64,000 bases of DNA from Pterobdella sp. o SKG-2022 (GCA_964035795.1 OZ038322.1:4220427-4284426), one strand, 5' to 3'. Positions 1 to 13,071 are shown, counted from the first letter of the stretch. Program-made: numbers and translations. The notes: generated by a model from the letters alone, not told the origin.

Positions 1-203
1 GTTTGTATGTTGGTTATAAAGTATTTTATAAGTCAGTCTTACAAAAAGTTATGTAAAATTATAACAAAAAAAAAAAACGAATATTATTATAGTGGCATGA
101 AACTGTTTTAGTCTCTAAGACCACTTTGGAATATTTGTATATAATAACAAATTATAACTCTATAACATAGCTAATAAAAATAATCATTAATCTCTTCAAT
201 AAA

Positions 204-392
204 TTGTATCCCATAATAATTGATCTGAACCAAACACTAACAGACCTCTCATTGAGTGGTATGACAGGAGTTTCAAAGCCTCCTGGCTTGTTCTCACTGC
301 CCATTGAAGCTCTCCAAGGCTGTGATTGGCTGGTTGGCACGATTCTTTTTGTTACAAAACAGCCCATGGTTGAATTTAGGTTAACAGTTTAA
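204..392. other. GC-richer island at left edge, unassigned
   Basis: Bases 255-350 are clearly less AT-rich than the flanks and are open on both strands. On the + strand they could encode a short peptide. No family is recognised and no convincing splice pair was found, so this may be an exon of a gene lying mostly outside the window or an old repeat. The rest of 1-1168 is low-complexity AT-rich sequence with no gene seen. Confidence 0.2.
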
Positions 393-1168
393 CGTAAGTA
401 TTTGAATATAGAAATTATTCAAATTTCGAAAGCTTTTTTTTTTCAAATATCGGAAAAAATTTTTCAATTTTATAAACGGTATTTCTTTCAAAGATCGCTT
501 CAATATACAAAGCAGGCGTATTTGAATGTTTATTTAAATAAATCCTTTAGGTTGATGCAGCAAAATCGATGTGGATATTCTATAACAAGCATCACTATGT
601 ATTGTTCAAATAATGAAAATCAAGAAATATAAAAAATCATGACAACTCTTAAGACCCTTCTAAGGGACTATGCCTTAAGAATACTTTGACATTTAAAATT
701 AAAGTAATAAACAGTTAAAAACCAGCAATTGCGCTTTGAATTACAAGCAAATATATACAAAATGCTATCAATAATAATGTAGGCAAACTTTTCAAAGTTT
801 TTTTTTTATATAACTCCAAAAAGTCCTGGCAAACTAAGAAGGTGAAAAATACATTTGCATACGCTGAAAATTTTAATTAATCTAATTTTAACAACTAAAA
901 GTATTTACCACAATGCAGTTAGTAAAAAACTCTTAAAAGTTTGAAATCAGAAAAAGATTTACAATGTTTTAATGATTAAAGCATTATCAAACAGTTTAAA
1001 TAATAAAAATCCCCATATTAAAATAACAATCCCAAGTTCGATTTTTTTGATTTATCATTAAATAAAAAATAAAGCTTTAATACACATTATGAATTCCAAC
1101 CAAATATAACAAAGTTAACCAAAGCATAATGGTAACGAAATGTGAGAGCTTTAGTGATGATGATGGTT

Positions 1169-4100
1169 TCAGATGTTTCTCTTTAATTTGTCTTCTTGAA
1201 CTGTTTCTTGGTCAATTCGGGACGCCATCAAGCGAGATAATTCACTCAAGTTCTGTGATCCTTCCGCTAGCACTCTGCAGCCGTTTATTATTATGATTAT
1301 TATTACTATTATTAATAATACTAATATTATTATCATCATTGTATACACTGGTACTACAATTAGCATTATTATTTCTATTATTATTGTTATTACTATTATC
1401 ATGGGCTACAATGTATTGAAGTTATTTATGAATATGAAATCAGATAAATTTTATTGAAATCATAATTAAATATTGTTATACAGAATAAATTACATTTAAA
1501 AAATCTATCATCATCATCACAAATGTCCTCGTATACATCGGCCACCTGCTGAACCACCTCCTCCCGACAAGATGGCATTAAAACCTAAACTGACTCTGAT
1601 GATATGAGATAAGTGGAAATCGATGCCGGACCTCTCAAACATTTCACAATCCCAACCCCTACTACACTAACTCACTTTCACTCACCGCTCAACAATAACA
1701 ATCATCATCATCGTTCATTATCTTCATAGTATTATTTTATGAAGTTAGACACCCATTATAATAAAATGAGTATGTTAAATACATTATATTTCGAATCGAA
1801 ATGCCTGTCTTTTTAATAAAATGACTTGGACAATGGTCGCATGAACATTAAAAACTTGAGGATTATTTCAACTAACTCGAGATGATGTTTTATGTATAGA
1901 ATTGAAACGATAAACTTGATTGATTCCTTATATAAATATGCCTAAATTAATAAGATAATCTATCAATCAAATCCTGTTTATAGCATGTTTCCAAGCCAAG
2001 CTAGCATGGATAAAGACGTAATTGACGATGTCTTTACAGGACAAGATGATGTATGACTAATAGTTTCGAAACAGTAAATTAACCAGCTCATATATACCAC
2101 GTATTTTGTTTTACAAAAATGATGACGTTAGAGGATAAAATACAATTCATGGCAGTGAAACAACCTGGAAAACTGATTAGCAGCTTGTAAGATGGTGTTG
2201 AGTTGTTCTGATGCCTGCCTCAAATGATTCGACATCTGCTCACATCTTGCACACTTCTCAACCTAGGTCGGTTGTTGAAGTATGCATTAAAGTACTTCTT
2301 GATGAATGTCTTCAGGTGAATGTGATGGATGATAGTGATGGTGATGATAGCTAACTTAAAAACGTGTGATGACAATGAGTTAGTGAGAGAGGTGGCGTTT
2401 TAAATAAAATCTTTGCGTTTGTTTCATTTATTAGAGGTAGCTTAAAAACACAATTCGAAATATGAGTACTATCTCTCAAGCTGTAAAGTCTTTCAGTCTA
2501 AATTGATGAGAGTAACATTATAAATATGTTGTCACGTGACTATGTAAGCTAGTAAGTATGAAAAACTTCGTGACATTTTTTGAATAGATACTTGGTGTTT
2601 GTTTTCCTTATATTTGATTCAGGCTGTTACACTCCATGTGATGACAGTTTTATTGTTTCATTATTATGTCTTAACATGGAGTAGCGCCCTGTACGCCTAT
2701 CAAATGCGCAACGTCAATAGCTATTAGGGTGACTTACTTACTAACATGACTATATAGTTTTGGTTATTAGAATCATGCATCCTTAATAATTGTATAGAGT
2801 CTACAAATGAGCCACTGTGGGTACATGAATGAGTGATAATAAATAGAGCAAATGCCTACGTGGTTAGTTGCATCGTGGTTGTTAAGTTGAAAGTTCTGGG
2901 AATGAGAAATATTAATGTCAATTTAATATGTCTGAAGGTTTTATATAGGAACATAAAAGTTCTGGAAAAATAAATATTAAAATCTATTGGAATATATTTT
3001 TGTTATATAACATTAGAAACTACATTATACGATTGCAACTGGGATAAGTTCTAATAATTAGCACCTTGGCCGTTTCAATTATATAAACCATCAAATCAAT
3101 AAGAAAAATAATATCAATACTAAGACTAACAACAACATAAATATTAATAAAAAAACTACTAATAATAATAATAGTAATAATAACAAAAGTAATGATAGTA
3201 GCAAAAAAAAATTTTGATGATGAGTCAACCTCATGCAATGAGAAAAAAGACGTTAGACAAGTAATATAATAATAATAATAATGATGATGAGTAATGTTAT
3301 TAAGACCTGAGAATTGGATGAATGTGTCAGATGGGACAGCTGAGCAGTCAATGCCTCATTCCTGTTTAATAATAAAAACAATAAAAAACAATTAAAATAA
3401 AAATAATAGAATGACAACAAAAAGATTAATACTATAAAAATAAAAAAAATCATAATAATAATTATGTGTGTTAAATAATATGGAGGGTAACTAGAATCAA
3501 AAAACTACCTATGAAATCACATGAAAGCTAACAAAAACTGTTTTAAAATAACCCGAAATTAACTGATAATAATGGTTAAGAAGGTACAAACAGCTTATAT
3601 ATGGCATGAATAATATATTCTAATTGATCAATAAACCTTTCATATAAGTGTTTTTAAAAGTGATTATATCTACAAGCACTTATAATGTGCAGTCTATGTA
3701 ATCATCATCATCATCATTTTATTATAGTCAGCATTTTTCCCTTTTCCAAGGGGCCACTGACTTCTTTCCATAACCTAACCCTCTTCTTCCATTTCACCCT
3801 GTCGTAGGCATCTTCAAGAACTAATCTAAGCCCATGACAAAGGTTTTCCATCATTCCTTTTTAAGTTAACCTTGCCTTTTCCCTTCTTCTATTACCTTCA
3901 ACCTCAAACCTCCATGTCTGCTTGACACAATCATCATCCTCTTTCCTTACTACATGACCCAGCCATCTCAAACTCCCTTGCCTCACCACTTCAACAATTG
4001 TACTATCTAACTCCAATCTAACCATCAACTTCTTTGTACTCACACCATCAGCTAGCTGCACACCACACATCATTCTAAGCATCCGTTTTTCTGCTTTTCT

Positions 4101-5616
4101 CAAAATACTCTCTTCAAGGAATTTTACTACCCAAGTTTCTGAGCCATATGTCATGACAGGCTTCACACATGTCCTGTAAATTTGTCCTTTAATATTCCAT
4201 GTGTGTCTTCTATCCCATAACATAGAAGACACACTGTTGAATGCCTTTCAGCCCAGTCCGATCCTTCGTGTAACAGTTAACTCACTTCCTCCTCCACCAT
4301 TCACATTGTCTCCTAAATAACAATAACTATTTACCCTCTCTAACTCACCTAAACAACCATTTGAATAGATGAAATAGCATTATAAATCTTGGTGAATTAT
4401 TTAATCTTTGCTTAATGAATATGCTTATAAATGATTTTACACAATGTAATACTGCCCACAGCAGTGTAATCTAATTTGAATTTTTTCGATGGAAAAAACA
4501 TACTAAAAGCAAAAAAAGTTAATGAAAGAAAATATAGGAAGCCTTTTAATGAGTATTATCATATACAAATGTAAGATGTTTTGAAAGCTCCATACACATT
4601 GTGAGTAAACTCTTGTGGTGATCTTGATGCATTGAAATAAAGGCTAATTGATATAAAAGGAATAATAGCTTTGGGCTGATAGATATATGAATAATAAAAA
4701 TTCTCACTTTTCTTTTTCAGCTAAAAAGGCTCTATTGAGTTGCTCGATTTTTTGCCACAGCAATGAATTTTGTAGCTGCAACTAAAAATGAAAATGTATG
4801 ATGAAGAAAATTTATGAATGAGTTTTTTGATCATTCATTGATTAATATACATGAAATATATAATTTATTGGAAAATATTAAATCATAAACTAACATTGTT
4901 TTCATTTTCATCTGTGCTGTCATTTTTTAACAAAGGGATTCCAATGCTTCCTGAAAGGAAGTCAGGGAGAGTGAGTTTGTTAGTATCACCAATTGAAGCA
5001 GAGCAGATTGGTGGATTGGGTGTGAAAGCAGAAGAGTGGTTAGATATATCATTGGGCATGTTGATACTTGACGAGCAGAGAGTGAAGTCAGGGAGATTGT
5101 TGCTTGTATGGCCTTGAACAAAATCTGGTAAATCTTTTGCTAAGTCATGATTTACAATTTTGATACTTGTACTTTTTATTCCATTTTGTCCTTCTGATGC
5201 TTGTAAAAATTTTTTGAAGCTGAATGGATTATCCTCATTTTTGCCTTTTTTTCCTTTATTCAAAAAAATAACATTGGCGTGATTTAATAAAAATAATATT
5301 TATTAACTGCTATAGATGAAACTATAGTTATTGTAAAGGTTGTAAACAAAGATAAGAACATAATTTTGAAATTAAATTACATATTTTCAATCATATTATT
5401 CAAAAAAAATAATATTTTAATCGATTTATTGAAGCAACATGTATGCATTGAAAAATCCTTCATGTAATATCCAAATAAGTATTCTTTCTTAAATGGCGTA
5501 TTCTAACCGGTTGCATTTTTAGGACTTGTCGGTTGGTTATTTTCGTCTGTTTTTTTGTCAGTATGTTTAGAATCATTAAGATCTTTTTCTTTTTCTTTAT
5601 CTTCTCCACTAGCCAT
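1169..5616 (-). CDS. ENTR1: ENTR1 (SDCCAG3)-like endosome-associated coiled-coil protein, 6 exons
   Basis: Exons (- strand, in order): 5616-5508, 5253-4895, 4781-4708, 3361-3307, 2262-2165, 1274-1169. The phases fit throughout and give 266 aa. The N-terminus is charged and disordered, starting MASGEDKEKEKDL. Exon 2 holds a DNPFSFKKFL motif close to the NPFSFREFL of vertebrate ENTR1, plus repeated LPDF peptides. Exons 3-6 form one coiled coil whose end (QLNTILQAANQFSRVLAEG) lines up with the conserved C-terminal helix of ENTR1. ENTR1 acts in endosome-to-surface recycling and cytokinesis and is known to bind TSG101 and retromer; here this is inferred from the family. The protein is shorter than the vertebrate one (roughly 400 aa) because the middle of the coiled coil is absent. 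An exon in the 1.35-kb intron 3361-4708 could have been missed, since that intron carries a retroelement fragment. Initiator: ATG at 5616, followed by a GTTAGA donor. Confidence 0.72.
1285..1405. repeat. ATT/ATC-type imperfect microsatellite
   Basis: Long run of TTA/ATT/ATC triplets just upstream of the ENTR1 last-exon acceptor. Similar triplet runs lie at 1505-1520, 3115-3190, 3270-3290 and 3360-3455, so the ENTR1 introns are rich in trinucleotide repeats. Confidence 0.6.
3700..4235 (-). mobile_element. Non-LTR retrotransposon 3' fragment (reverse transcriptase C-terminus)
   Basis: The frame 4232-3861 translates to a typical reverse-transcriptase tail: YRTCVKPVMTYGSETW, then LRWLGHVVRKEDDD, then an Arg-rich segment. 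After a stop the homology seems to continue (ENLCHGLRLVLEDAYDRVKW). The 3' end on the - strand is an ATC-triplet tail visible as (CAT)n at 3703-3716. Only the last ~170 codons are present, with no palm or endonuclease domain, so this is a dead 5'-truncated copy inside an ENTR1 intron. Confidence 0.8.
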
Positions 5617-5775
5617 ATCTCAAATCACTGATTCAAAACAAAATAATTACATGCGTGATAGAAGTTAGTAAAAAAGCTATTTACAAAACTAAAAGTTAAT
5701 TTTCTTATATTTTTTATAAGTTAACATCAAATACATATTCTAATAAAAATATTTAAAATATTAAGCTAACAAAAA

Positions 5776-5866
5776 ATGAAAACGTCACCAAAACAATTAC
5801 GTTTATCAAATTTACTCATTGACTCCGACGGTGCTGGAGTCTTCTCCGATAAAGATACACGAAAAT
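5776..5866 (+). CDS. Candidate first coding exon of an unidentified gene
   Basis: An ATG at 5776 opens a 30-codon frame (MKTSPKQLRLSNLLIDSDGA at its start) that ends at a good GTAAGG donor after 5866, phase 1. It lies 160 bp from the ENTR1 start codon on the opposite strand, so the two could share a bidirectional promoter. No second exon could be assigned; the next kilobases hold a Penelope-like relic. The exon family is not recognised. Confidence 0.3.
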
Positions 5867-6097
5867 GTAAGGAGCACTACGTCTTATCACTATTAGTATC
5901 AAGTTTCAGCCCCCGTACTTCATTATAGTATGTCTTATGCATAAAATGTTTTTCATGAAATTCAGTAGCCATGAAAAGAAAATAAGGAATATATACATGA
6001 ACAATTTAGAACAAAAACTCATAAACTGAACTACACGAAGCTTTTTGTAAGTCGAATACACATTATCATGTGCTTCAGTTGACGAAAGGATGAATAT

Positions 6098-7346
6098 CTG
6101 GTCAGTTTTGACGCCGAAGCCCTCTTTCCATCTATCCCCTTGAAAAAATGCATAGAGCTAATAAACAAAAGGTTAGAAGCAGATGTAGATTTAAAAGCAC
6201 GAACGAAGCTCACATCAAAGGACATAGCTGATCTCATCAACTTAATCATCTCAACTTTTGATTTTCTTTATGACAACAATCTACCCATGATTCCGGACCG
6301 ATTTAATGGTCACAATTTCTCTAATATAGATGGATCATACAATCAATAAAGCCAAAAAAATAGCAAAAAGAAGAAAGATTAAAGCTCCAAGGTCCCTAAA
6401 AGTCTACATGGACGATACGTTGGGAATTGAACAGAAAAACACCAGCAACACTTCACATCAAGATTTTATAACAATACTTAATGAAATCGACCCAAAAATA
6501 AAGTTTACATTCGAAACAGAGGAAAAGTCAAAATTAACTTTTCTAGACACACTGGTGATCAGAGAGAAAGATGTGAGTCTATCTACCACTATATATCGAA
6601 AGCCATCACATACAGGGCTCACAATAAACCCTCGATTTTGCCAAGACCCTAAAATTTGGCTAGGAGTTTTCAAAGGAACACTCTGCCGGGCCTATAGACT
6701 CTGTTCTAACCAAACTCTTCTGCGAAAAGAAATTGAATATTTAATAAACAACTTTGAAGACAATGGTTACAATAGAAAAAAATTGAACAAAATCGTCAAG
6801 AATTACAAGCCCAAAAAACCAAAACCAAAATCATGAATAAAATCTTACAACTTACGATCAATGCAAGAACACAAAACTAACGAAACTCGACAAGATCAAG
6901 CAAAAAAAAAGAAAAATAATTCTCACATCACTTGGGTCTCAGTGCCATATATCCCACAAATAAATGAAAAACTAAAAAAAGCATTCACAAGGAATAATTT
7001 ATCCTTCCATTGCTCAGCTGGGCCCAAACTAGGAAACATCCTGAGCGCTCCAAACAAAACCAAGTGCAATCCATTGGACAAAAAGGGTATTTACAAAGTG
7101 AAGTGCTCATGGGATCCAGATAAATGCTACATTGGGCAGATTAGGGTCACAATAAGAACGAGAATGGCCCAACACGAAACAAATGCAGCTTCCCAAAAAG
7201 GGATAAATATAATATCTGGTATTAGCAAACATGCGAGAGAATGCCCTTTTAAAAGAATAAATTGGAGCAAGCCAGAAATCATAAAGACAATGGCAGATAT
7301 TAATAAGTTTTCTCTCCAAAAGAAACTACTGACAAGAAAAAGTTAG
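6098..7346 (+). mobile_element. Decayed Penelope-like element (RT plus GIY-YIG endonuclease)
   Basis: About 6098-6345 encodes the RT segment FDAEALFPSIPLKKCIELIN followed by the usual RT helix region. A frame change follows. From 6330 comes the palm motif YMDDTLGIEQ, then LTFLDTLVIRE and TTIYRKPSHTG, all diagnostic of Penelope-like reverse transcriptases. One in-frame TGA (6834-6836) separates this from the C-terminal domain 6861-7346, where GIYKVKC and KCYIGQ form the GIY-YIG nuclease core. The AMGSP-type motif normally before the palm aspartates is missing, so there is an internal deletion as well as the stop and frameshift. Non-functional copy. Confidence 0.85.
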
Positions 7347-7948
7347 GAAATAAGAAAAAATAATTCAGTAAAAAACGGTTATAATGATCCTTAATTGCAC
7401 GTAGACACAAAATTCTGGCATCCCTTACTCGAGAAACTTCGCAAAAAAAAAAACCAGGATATTGTCCGAAGGAGGAGACACGGAGATTAATTTCCTTCCA
7501 AAAAATGAAAATTTTATTCTTTGAACTCTAAAGCATATCTAAACTCCATTATTTTTTTAAAATAATCCTTTTAACTTTGGATTACATAAGTACATAAACA
7601 TTTATAAAATTAACATTGAAATAATGGTATTGAAAAATAAGTTGTTCCTAAATTAGTTAATAACCAAATTTTAAACTTTGTTTAAACTGCTTTATAACCA
7701 TAGTTTTTTAAATAAATTTTTTTCGCTAATGTTTTATGATAAGGCTAAATTTATCAAAAATTATAGCTACTTTTTGCTCAATAAATGTACTAAATTTTTT
7801 CCATAAATTGACGTTGAAAGCTGTTGATATGACATACTAAAACATATAAAATATAACATATAAAATTTGAAATATAAAATATATCATTTGAAACATAACA
7901 CAAACAATTTATTAATATTTAATTTAACATATAAAAAAATAAAATAAC
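7347..7948. other. Gene-free AT-rich spacer
   Basis: Very AT-rich (poly-A and poly-T runs, ATAAAA words) between the Penelope relic and the minisatellite. It probably includes the element's 3' end near 7450-7510. No coding signal seen. Confidence 0.5.
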
Positions 7949-8206
7949 ATTTAAAATATAACATATAACCATTTAAAATATAACATATAACCATTTAAAA
8001 TATAACATATAACCATTTAAAATATAACATATAACCATTTAAAATATAACATATAACCATTTAAAATATAACATATAACCATTTAAAATATAACATATAA
8101 CCATTTAAAATATAACATATAACCATTTAAAATATAACATATAACCATTTAAAATATAACATATAACCATTTAAAATATAACATATAACCATTTAAAATA
8201 TAACAT
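7949..8206. repeat. 22-bp tandem repeat (minisatellite), ~11-12 copies
   Basis: The unit AAAATATAACATATAACCATTT repeats almost without change for about 258 bp. Degenerate ATATAAAA/AACATATAA units on the left (7845-7945) and a variant (AACATTTAACATATG) on the right look like its origin and decay edges. The near identity between copies indicates recent expansion. Confidence 0.93.
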
Positions 8207-11200
8207 TTAACATATGACGCACTATAACATAATTGAAATTTTTCTTTTTGAATTCTCAAATAAATACATATTTTATAATAAATTGTTATTAAATTTTATT
8301 ATAAAATAAGTCTGTTATGTTAATTTATATAATAGAGCACCGTTTACTGATGTCAATTTCAGACCATCTGTCCAAGAGTTTTTGAGGTCACACAACCAAC
8401 TGAATATTATTACGGGGTATATTCCATTTGGTCTTAACTTCTAAATTTTGAATGTTTTATCAATAATATTTAATTATAAAGTTTGTTTTTATAATTTTTG
8501 AGATGAAACATCAAAAACAAGATCTGTTAATTTTTATTTATATTCTAATTACAGGAAATAGTTCATAACGTAAATTGTTAGACATCTTAAAGTATTTTAA
8601 ATAACTAATTTCTCAAGTAACTCAAATGGTTTTTTAACCGTTAAATGACAAACTCAAAATTGCTACAGATTTCCTGTAGCACTGATGATATTTGTGATGG
8701 TGATTTTTGAGCCTTTGAGATCAGACAAGCCAGTGAACAATTTCATATTTATCATTTTTGTCAGTTTCATTTACAATCAATTCTCTTTAACTATTAACAT
8801 CAATAACTGAAAGCTTTTTGAAATATTAGGATTTTGATTATAGTTTAAATATTGCATGGTTGGATTTAATAAAGGGAACACAATGTATAGAAAAGATTAA
8901 TTCCAAGCAATTTTAAAAGCTTTTTTTTGTTTTGTTGTACATATATTGTTATAATTTTTTTTATAAATTGTAAATAAACTCTTATAAATTTTGTTATAAA
9001 TAGTTTTTTGCCATAAATTGTGACTATATATAGCAAAAAATTTAGACTTTTGTCGTATCAAAATTAAAACTAAAATGAACATATGAGCAAATAAGCATCA
9101 ACCTATAGAATCCAATAAATTTCATTAAGCCTCATAAAGCTATCATTTGGCAGGCAATAGTTTTCACGGCATTTGTTGGAATGACTGTAAGGTGAGGTAT
9201 CCTTCAAAAGTTTCTAATAAAAGTGTATGAGGAACAAAACGAAGTATTTAATCAAACTAATAACACAAAGTTTTTTCCAAAAGAAAATCTTACTATATCA
9301 TAAAAAGATTCTCACGAGGGACTTTGGGTATTTTTGGTTAATAAATACTTCATGTTTTTTTCTCATATAAATTTGAGAGGCTATTCTATTTTAACAAACC
9401 CAATGCTCTAACCAACCAAAAAAGAATTAAACGCAAAATTTTATTTCAAACTTTAAATTGAGATAGTATAAAAGCATAAAATTATCCTGCAATTATAAAT
9501 TTCCAGATTTTTGAACGTAAAAATGTATCAAAAGTCTTTAAATATTCAACATCTAGGAAATAAATCAAAAAAAGTTGAATTACAGTTTCTTAGCTTTCCC
9601 CTATGGCTGCTTGTTCACATTGCTCAATGGGGTGAGTACCCTTCAATGGTTTTCATACAATTAAAATTTCATGAACGAGATTCAATTAAATGTTAAATGA
9701 CATTATCATTCTCATTTTTTAGAATAATTAATTATAGTATTATCTATTGATTCAAAACTGGTTTTTAAATTCTGAATTATATTATTGTATAAACGAAGAA
9801 AATACACTAAGGAAGCTTGGTTTAATATACTTTATTCACAACTCGTTAGTGTATCTTTAATGAAGATAATTCATCGAGAGTTTAACTTAATATGACGAAA
9901 CAACTAGAAATACTTATTTCATAAGTTTGAGGTGAATTTACATAACCAAGTGTCGAGATATGTATATATATATAATATACCTCGTGTATTGAATTTAAAT
10001 CAAATAATTTTTTCAGAGTTTTAAAAAAATAATTAATTAACTATTTTTTTTCAGGCTTTTTTATATAGTTTTTTGACTACTTAAAAATGTTACACTGCCG
10101 AAAAAAATCTTGGCACTTTTAACTAAAAACATTTAATTTGCTATAATTTTCTGTGTTTTGTAGGTCACATTTCTTCTTTTTGAAGGCTTTGTGTCACAAA
10201 GTTAGGTTAGTATTTCAAACTTATTTTCGATGGTTTTAACTAAACAATATAAACTTATGTTTCTTAGAGCGTTTTATGTCAATAATTCATATTTGATAAG
10301 AGATTATCTTCAACAATGAAGTTTCTCAATTATACCATTATTCTCAACAATCATACCACAACGCTAAAAATTTATGTAAAAGAATCTTAATTAATGACAT
10401 CATTGTTTCAAACAACCCCCTCACAACTGTAAGGTTCCCTTCAACCTGCTCACAGCACTCATTGGCATGCTATTGATAAATTTTGTTATCTTCTACACTG
10501 CCGTTTACATCTCTTTCAATAACTTGGTATCATTTACACTATTGGATAGATTACATAAGATAACCTTTGATATAAATACTGTAAAACTTAGAAAACCGGA
10601 CAATTGAAGAGCTACAGTTTTCCGGATTTTTAAGTTCGGAAAAGCGAAGTTTTGTGTAAAAGTATGTGTTAAGAGCTGAATAGTTTTTCAACAAAGTGAT
10701 GATTATGAAGAATAAGTAACTTATGCTTATGTTTCAATAAAACCTCTGCATCTCATGCATCTACTTATCCACCTTTTGAAAAACGTGGAAAAAATAACAA
10801 AATTGTTCACTTTTTAAATTCTATTTAAAATTCATCTTTACTGAATACATGAAAATTTCTTTCTATCAAAAAAAACAGTTTTCTAAAATTTTTTTATCAA
10901 TGACAATTAATTTTCGTTCGATAATTATGAAACTCTGATAACATTTTAAGTGACATAAAACCTGATTATTAGTAAATCAGAACTTTAAATTTCTGATTTT
11001 TGATGTTTTACTGTATAATAAAACAATAAATTTAATATATGAAATCAACTATGAAAAATTTAACCGTCTTTGGAGATGGTGTCTACATCCTTAGCATCAA
11101 TAGCTAGCCAAACAGTGAGTTTAATGAATATTGGCAAACAGTTATCTCAAATTAACATTTGAACTATAATCCCTTTTTTCATTATTTTTATGTTTAAATT

Positions 11201-12010
11201 TAATAAAAATAAATTAAACAATTTATCAAACAGTTCTTTATAAAAACTCATTTTATTTTTAGAAAAATCATCCAAATATAATAATCCTCAAATGATCAAA
11301 AATCTCCCAAATCAAATAAACCCTGCCCCTACAGTATTGGTAGTTGACACGATGTTGGTAGTGAAAGATTTGCATTACTCTAAGATAGACGGAGACAATT
11401 TCGTACATATGACACTCAACCTTTACTTGGAGCCGATCACTTTTCTGATCCACATCGGAAACAAAATAAAGACCGCTATTTTATTAAGGACTTGAAGGGA
11501 CTGTGGAAAAGAAACACTTGGTTTCAAACAAAACACTTGAATTTTTAAAACAGTTTTATATTTTGCACGGTTGTATATTTATTTTAAACTTTAAAATTAT
11601 TAACACCTTTTTTAAAAAAGATTGAACTTATCGAAGTAAATGCATTTAATCAAATAAACCACAAAAAAGTATATATCAAGTGCCAAAAAATAGAGGTCTA
11701 AATACTTCATTTTCTCAAATATATATAAAAATCATAGACAACTCTATATTATTAATAAACAATCAGTCTGATATATTAATAAAATGGAGCTTTTTTTGAG
11801 AAACACACTAAAGACACCGCTTATTTATACTGTCATTTGGGATGAAGATAATCTTGAGATTCATAAATGTTGCAAAAAAATTTCATAAAACAAGATGAAC
11901 TATCTTGTAAATTATAATAGGCAGTAAAGTGAGAAGAGATGAGGATTGATAAAAAAAGAATTCTTATGTAACACCATTTCTAAGTAGTAATAAATTCTTA
12001 ATGTCCTTAT
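8207..12010. other. Gene-poor AT-rich region with a few possible membrane-type exons
   Basis: No complete gene is seen. Short GC-richer pieces could be exons on +: 9154-9186 (AIVFTAFVGMT, between AG and GTAAGG), about 9586-9631 (FLSFPLWLLVHIAQW before GTGAGT) and about 10445-10480 (NLLTALIGMLL). All are hydrophobic, and they could belong to one membrane-protein gene or be chance. No family could be identified and no ATG exon was found. Confidence 0.2.
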
Positions 12011-12091
12011 GGTCATTCAGGTGAGGTTTTGCATTACAATTTTTTACAGTATTCTTTTTTTTTAATCAACCGGAACACAAAACAGGGATCT

Positions 12092-12358
12092 TCAAAAAAA
12101 TGTATGGGTTGGGTACTTCGAAAGATGATTGGCTGGCTCGAAAGTTCCTCTTACTGCTTCATCTTCTGCCCATCTTATTTCAACGTTTCTTTTCGTTTTT
12201 CCTACATAAGCCTCGCCACAACTACATTCCCCTTTTTTAAATGCGAAATTTTCTTTTGGAGTGGCAAAATGGACCTTTCTTATGTGGGTCTCATGTGTAT
12301 GAAAACGTGATGGCATTGTGAAGGCATTTAGTTTGGCGATATACTTGCGTATGAGCAA
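12092..12358 (-). mobile_element. Penelope-like element fragment (GIY-YIG domain)
   Basis: Open on the - strand. CSCGEAYVGKTKRNVEIRW is a GIY-YIG-type core (Y-V-G-K-T with a downstream arginine), followed by HEAV-like and EPANHLSKYPTHTF segments, as in the nuclease domain of Penelope-like elements. The sequence differs clearly from the copy at 6.1-7.3 kb, so it belongs to another subfamily. There is no RT domain next to it; truncated relic. Confidence 0.7.
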
Positions 12359-12900
12359 CTCGTTCTTAGGGCAATAACAGTTAACGAAAATCTAAAGTAT
12401 CTTAATAAAAATTAATTGTGTTTATAAATATACTTGTTTGATTGTGGCTATTGTAAAATAATTATGAAGCTTTTTTTATTTTTCATCAATTGTTAGACTT
12501 GAAAAGTTCAATCAGAAAACAAAATTTGAGATGGTTAATAACAAAAAGTTTTTTTATGTATAACATCATCTTCAGATAACTAATACAAACTTCAATTAAT
12601 TCTTATAAAAACCGAATAAGCGCTAAACGTAATATCAAAACAAACAATAGCGTTTAAGCAACAGCGTAGTATTACCATCAAGTCCTTAAGATCCTCCATT
12701 CAACACAATGGAGAAAATTGAAGAAGAATCGTTTTCAGACTCTGGCACAAAAAGAAGTATTGTATAGTAATCATCTATAGAACATCATTTTGAGGAATTT
12801 AAAGACATTTATTGAAAATTAAGTTATAACTTTTGGTAAGTATAGCCTTTGCATGATAGTTTTTACGGTAAGGCCATATTTACTGAAAACTAATTTTATA

Positions 12901-13071
12901 TAATGTAATGTGGTATTTATAAAGCGTTTTCTTTATAGATTAAAATGCTTGCTAAAAATTTTATATAGTTAAAACATACTGTAGAACAAGTGCTAATTGT
13001 CGGCCTACGCGGGTCGAAACCCGTACATTTACTCAAGTAGTTTTAATGCTCTACCTCTGAGCTATAGTCTG
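12901..13071 (-). repeat. tRNA-derived SINE, copy 1
   Basis: The tRNA-like head lies at the high-coordinate end (box A/box B region 13000-13070, GGTCGAAACCC as box B in reverse). It is followed by a conserved body and the terminal words TATTTATAAAGCG / ATTACATTA. Same layout as the copies at 15.7, 34.0, 37.6, 41.4, 54.0 and 55.8 kb. Confidence 0.85.

Noticed and set aside
1510..1640. A possible ENTR1 exon (MPSCREEVVQQVADVYED on -)
   Set aside because: The exons on either side (2262-2165 and 1274-1169) already join in phase and match the conserved helix without it; adding it would interrupt that helix.
7949..8206. A CRISPR-like array
   Set aside because: The repeats are directly adjacent with no spacers, in a eukaryotic spliced-gene context.
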